Shown in pieces: positions 61,201 through 64,000 of a stretch of DNA of 64,000 nucleotides (position 1 is the stretch's first letter; each line of letters opens with the position of its first letter). The notes under the pieces were generated by a model that was not told the origin of the DNA, did no database searches, and saw nothing but the letters and a program-made list of their open reading frames with translations. Source of the stretch: Streptomyces sp. IMTB 2501 (GTDB lineage: Bacteria; Actinomycetota; Actinomycetes; Streptomycetales; Streptomycetaceae); contig NZ_MQUS01000029.1 in assembly GCF_001953885.1 (NCBI RefSeq), forward strand, positions 12,534 to 76,533, written 5' to 3'. A program made the translations under genes and the position numbers.

Positions 61201-64000
61201 GCCGCGAACACGTCCGCGGCCGGGATCTCCACGCCCAGTTCGCGGACGAAGGCGTTGCGCAGCCGCACCAGCATCAGGGAGTCCAGGCCCAGTTCCTTCA
61301 GGGCCGTGGTCACCGAGACGTCGACCACTCCCCCGGACACCTCGGCGACCCGGGCCCGGACGTACGCCTCCAGCCAGGTGGCGCGGTCCTGGTCGGTCGT
61401 CGCGGCGAACACCTTCTTGACGAGTTCGTCCGAGGCGGCCGTGCCTGTCGGTGCGGTGACCAGGTTGCCCAGGATCGGGCGGGTGCGCACGGCGTCGGGG
61501 ACGAGCGTGAGTATCTCCCAGTCCAGGGCCATCGGCGCGAGCTGGCGGCGGGCACTGGCCAGTACCCGCTCGAACAGCTCGCCGCCCTCCTGCGGCGAGA
61601 AGGCGACCAGGCCTGAGCGGCTGGTCTCGGCGGCCCGGGTGCCGGACCCGGTGACCATGCCGACACCGGTCCAGGCACCCCAGTCCAGGCTCAGCGCACG
61701 GCGGTCAGCGCGGGAGAGGTGGTGTGCCCAGGCGTCGAGGAAGGCGTTCGCCGCCGAGTACGGGCTCTGCCCGGCCGACCCGAGGAGTCCGGCCGCGGAG
61801 GCGAACAGGACCAGGTTCCGGGCCTCCGGGATCAGCTCGGTGAGGAGGGCGGTGCCGAGGACCTTGGGGGCGAGGACGCGCAGGACGCGTTCGTCGGTCA
61901 GGTTCGCCACCGTGGCGTCGTCGAGCACGCCGGCCGCGTGCACGACCGTGGCGATCGGGCCGCAGGCGTGCCGTACGGCGTCCAGGGCGGCCGTGAGACT
62001 TGCCCGGTCGGCGACGTCGGCGCGGGCCAGGTGCACGGTGACGCCCCGTTCTTCGAGACCCCTGATCCAGTTCCCGGCCTCCGCACCGGGCGTGCCCCGG
62101 CTCATGAGGGCCAGCCGGCGGGCCCCGCGGCGGACCAGCCGCTCGGCGACCACGCGGCCGAGGCCGCCGAGACCGCCGGTGATCAGGTGCACGCCGTCCA
62201 CGGAGGTCTCGCCGTGGCCGCCGTCGTCCGGGCGGGTGCGGGCCAGGCGCGGGACCAGGCGGCCGGTGCCGCGCACCGCAACGAGCCGTTCGTCGTCGGC
62301 GTGCCGGAGCTGGGTCCACAGGGCGTCGACGCCGTCGGTGGGAGGCAGGTCGATCAGCGTGGTCGACAGATCCGGGTACTCCTGCGCCACCGCGAGACCG
62401 AAGCCCCAGGCGAGCGCCTGCTGCGGATTGGTCACCCCGGTGCTGTCACCGGCGGCCTGGCTGCCGCGCACGACCACGAACAGGCGCGAACCCCGGCCCT
62501 GCGGACGGTCCGCGAGGGCACGCACCAGGTGCAGGGTGCTCAGGCAGCACAGCCGCGCCGCCTGCTCGGCCGATCCGGCGTCGCCGATCGCCGGGGCGTC
62601 GAGCGCGGCCATCTGGACCACCTGCTCGGGCGGCCCGTCCGCGAAGGCCTCCTGCAGCAGCCGGGCCAGGTGGTCGGGGTCGGCCGGATCGAGGACGTAG
62701 CGTCCCGGTCCCTCGACGGCGAAGGCGCTGCCCCTGCGGGCGACGACGTGCGGCACCGAGGAGCCGAGCCGCTCGCCGAGCGCCGCCGCCACCCCGGTGT
62801 CGTCGGCCAGGATCAGCCAGCTGCCCTGGACCGGCGGTTCCTGCGCCACCGGGCGCGGCTGCCAGCGGGTCTCGAAGAGGGCGCCGTCCAGCGGCGAGAG
62901 CGCGGCCAGCCGGAACTCCTCGATCTCCAGGATGAGTTGCTCGTCCTCGTCCCAGATCCTGAGGTCCAGGGTGGCGGTGTCGCCGGACGCGGTGCGCAGT
63001 TCGCAGCTGGTCCAGGCGGGCGTGGTGCGCAGGCCGGTGAACCGCAGCCGTCCCGCCCCTGCGGGCACGAACGCCCGGCCCTCGGGCGCCTCCTGGGGCA
63101 GGGCGGCCGTGTGGAAGGCGGCATCGAGGACGGCGGGGTGCAGCAGATGTCCCGCGGCGGGCCCGGCGGCGAGCCGGCCCAGGGCCGCCGAGGGCCCACG
63201 GCGGCCCTGCTCCAGGCCCCGGAAGGCGGGGCCGTAGTCGATGCCGAGGGCGGTCAGCCCGGCGTACACCGCCGGCAGGTCCACGTCCTGCGTGCACTGC
63301 TCACGCACGGCGGCGAGCCGCACGTCGTCGAAGCGCGTGTCGTCGGGTCGCACGTCGGCCGGGGGCTGCTCGCCGGTCATCGTAAGGCGTCCGCTGACGT
63401 GCCGCTCCCATCGCGGGCGCCGCTCACCGGCGGCCGCGGAGGCGATGGTGAAGGACCGGAAGCCGTCCCGGGCGGGCCGCAGCACCAGCTGCAGCCGTAC
63501 GGGCCGTTCGGGGTCGAGCCGCAGCGGCTGCACGAATTCGACCTCGTTCAGGTGCACTTCGCGACCGTCCTGCACCACGCAGGCGGCCTCCAGCACCATG
63601 TCGAGGAAGGCGGCGCCGGGCAGCCAGACCTCGCCGCCCACCCGGTGGTCGTCCAGATAGGCGAAGCGGCCGTCCCGCAGGTCGATGTCGCTCTGGAAGA
63701 GGTGCCGGCCGGGCTCGTCGCTGGACTCGACGTGTGTGCCGAGCAGCGGGGAGGAGCCCGTGGCGGTGGCCGGGGCGGGCGTGAGCCAGTGGCGTTCGCG
63801 GGCGAAGGCGTACGTCGGCAGGTCGACGCGACGGCCATGCGGGAACAGTGCGTCCCAGTCGGGCGTGTGGCCCGCGACGTACAACTCGCCGATGCTGCGC
63901 AGCAGTAGGTCGGGGCCGTCCTGCTGACGGCGCAGCGAGCCGACACCGGCCACGTCGATCCCGGCTTCTGCCGCCACCGCCTGGATGGATGACAGCAGCG
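58203..64000 (-). CDS. Polyketide synthase-condensation-FkbH hybrid megasynthase (5' end beyond window)
   Basis: At least 1931 residues; the frame stays open to the window edge. Numbered from the window-side Val/Met at 63977: the end of an AT-linker (VDLPTYAFARERHWL, about 50); DH with DDHRVGGEVWLPGAAFLDM (His near 109); KR with HLITGGLGGLGRVVAERLV (about 600), VVHAAGVLDD (LDD type) and SPYSAANAFLDAWA; ACP with ALKELGLDSLMLVRLRN (Ser near 898); a condensation-like domain with FGAHHTVGDLQSLL (near 1095) and GFFGVPVPFP; FkbH-type HAD domain with KVIAVDGDETLWGGVAGEIG (near 1590) and FLFLDDNPAEIAKVR, ending in a GNAT-like segment, FGDYGQIGLLALR. KS and AT lie outside the window. It builds a polyketide, and FkbH domains load a glyceryl unit from 1,3-bisphosphoglycerate. 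Confidence 0.9.
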   Translation of the reverse strand, partial: LLSSIQAVAAEAGIDVAGVGSLRRQQDGPDLLLRSIGELYVAGHTPDWDALFPHGRRVDLPTYAFARERHWLTPAPATATGSSPLLGTHVESSDEPGRHLFQSDIDLRDGRFAYLDDHRVGGEVWLPGAAFLDMVLEAACVVQDGREVHLNEVEFVQPLRLDPERPVRLQLVLRPARDGFRSFTIASAAAGERRPRWERHVSGRLTMTGEQPPADVRPDDTRFDDVRLAAVREQCTQDVDLPAVYAGLTALGIDYGPAFRGLEQGRRGPSAALGRLAAGPAAGHLLHPAVLDAAFHTAALPQEAPEGRAFVPAGAGRLRFTGLRTTPAWTSCELRTASGDTATLDLRIWDEDEQLILEIEEFRLAALSPLDGALFETRWQPRPVAQEPPVQGSWLILADDTGVAAALGERLGSSVPHVVARRGSAFAVEGPGRYVLDPADPDHLARLLQEAFADGPPEQVVQMAALDAPAIGDAGSAEQAARLCCLSTLHLVRALADRPQGRGSRLFVVVRGSQAAGDSTGVTNPQQALAWGFGLAVAQEYPDLSTTLIDLPPTDGVDALWTQLRHADDERLVAVRGTGRLVPRLARTRPDDGGHGETSVDGVHLITGGLGGLGRVVAERLVRRGARRLALMSRGTPGAEAGNWIRGLEERGVTVHLARADVADRASLTAALDAVRHACGPIATVVHAAGVLDDATVANLTDERVLRVLAPKVLGTALLTELIPEARNLVLFASAAGLLGSAGQSPYSAANAFLDAWAHHLSRADRRALSLDWGAWTGVGMVTGSGTRAAETSRSGLVAFSPQEGGELFERVLASARRQLAPMALDWEILTLVPDAVRTRPILGNLVTAPTGTAASDELVKKVFAATTDQDRATWLEAYVRARVAEVSGGVVDVSVTTALKELGLDSLMLVRLRNAFVRELGVEIPAADVFAASDVRDLARALAEVLPEREAAALEDSGGHGDLAGEVPETELRPATRDVVRLLRSVRPGMPDAAHGIGLAVRLTAPTTRETLTGILTRLVARHAALRTAIVTGAEGVRQLRVDREPAEPVLRWTAVEGPPDAAERLRTLLEPPFDLATTPLWRFELVDGGAHGQILVFGAHHTVGDLQSLLLVAGEIDAELSGTLFEGAVTNRDVALLIEAQQGGAGAGAEWREYFHGSERLDLELARPRPATRSYRAGSVTVTIPDGLMERIAAAASRLAVTPAAFCLGILTVLLARKRERERFVLAVPVDTRMHADAYDAVGFFGVPVPFPAEARAGEPVAEVLRRTDARLQRLLTKGAMFSDVLATLARQGLHRQNAPLVEVYFNYVRSSRRLTRLEVLPAGTGYSDLDLMITMTPDAACIRLDHNLDILDAEATAELGEEFLRLLGETADGDPALPTRAGTRAPAGTRAPAGAAPVPRRSLALAATFALGNLPLMCEAAVEDGAEKGSGWAISEAPYHQVLASLQDPSGVFTDPATAVGAVLLRAVDLERFGPVDDALLAELRTAYPAALKALSERTRKPLIVGFLPAARPEDRLSRWEREVAADLAGLPGIAVLAPDDWTRHHSVGERFDERTERLAHLPFTPPFQAAVALRLAEVVRAVLRPAPKVIAVDGDETLWGGVAGEIGPEAVDLTGPRALLARRLLQWREAGTLLALVSNNDEATVRAVLDSPDSLLKAEHFSVLSAAWGPKPDRLAEAARTLNLGLDSFLFLDDNPAEIAKVRATLPQVLSVTCPSADELEEFMGRLWPLVPAAATAEDTLRARFYAQERERETVRETAGFEEFLTQLHLEVDIRALSEADVQRAEQLVRRTNQFTLRPRSADGGDVTRWRQRGEVWTAAARDRFGDYGQIGLLALRADGDQLDVLGWLMSCRALGRGVEERLLQWLADRAEELGCAKIRLTAERTERNVPARRVVAALGGGDQDDERQEAVVSPDHLRAFRSWEQQ

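Noticed and set aside
55464..61616. A 2050-codon open frame on the plus strand
   Set aside because: It is the antisense shadow of the polyketide genes; the product is Gly/Arg/Gln-rich and shows no domain, while the minus strand encodes clear PKS domains.
1..64000. tRNA or rRNA genes
   Set aside because: No cloverleaf-like segment with a T-loop GTTCGAATC-type box, and no rRNA-like sequence, was recognised by eye.

Overview
The window reads as actinobacterial DNA, almost certainly Streptomyces: strongly GC-rich with G/C in most third codon positions, frequent GTG starts, many small secreted proteins, an F420-type (DDN-family) protein, paired NarL-type two-component systems, and a modular polyketide synthase. 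The density of broken insertion sequences and gene fragments suggests a chromosome arm or a large linear plasmid rather than the conserved core. This placement is an inference.

Layout. 0-1.7 kb: tail of an IS200/IS605 transposase, its end hairpin, and remnants of a TetR regulator, an ABC ATPase and an integrase. 1.9-5.7 kb: a secreted lipoprotein-like protein, a secreted chymotrypsin-like protease, a 113-bp MITE-like element and a SAM methyltransferase. 6-10 kb: broken IS630, IS5, IS1182 and IS110 copies around one intact VOC protein. 10-14 kb: small secreted or membrane proteins of unknown function. 14.5-15.8 kb: integrase, ISAs1 and IS256 debris. 15.9-25.4 kb: largely intact, with two DHFR-like reductases and a VOC protein, a two-component system, GPP34, a carboxylesterase, an IS630/cation-efflux chimera, and a three-gene TetR operon with two visible operator copies. 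25.5-33.7 kb: a toxin-antitoxin-like pair, small plasmid-type genes, an IS5 copy stopped by one opal codon, a GNAT, a Cas6e-like fragment overlapping an unknown frameshifted gene, radical-SAM and IS1182 fragments, and a secreted protein.

34.4-43.5 kb is defence-like. It holds an intact 1028-residue NACHT NTPase with leucine-rich repeats and an intact DUF4157 protein with a toxin-like C-terminus. Around them lie wrecks of a zeta toxin, an S66 peptidase, a patatin-like protein and helicase-associated domains. 43.8-53.8 kb: an MDR oxidoreductase divergent from a LysR regulator, a broken aminoglycoside-phosphotransferase-like gene, two further two-component systems, a DUF308 membrane protein, a broken ABC ATPase and a PAF-acetylhydrolase-like lipase.

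54.3-64.0 kb (minus strand) is the 3' end of a polyketide operon: DH-KR-ACP-condensation-FkbH megasynthase, then ACP plus thioester reductase, then an alpha/beta hydrolase with a cysteine at the nucleophile elbow. The likely logic is extension and reduction of a polyketide, loading of a glyceryl-type unit by FkbH, joining by the condensation domain, and reductive release. All assignments come from reading the sequence by eye; no database search was run.
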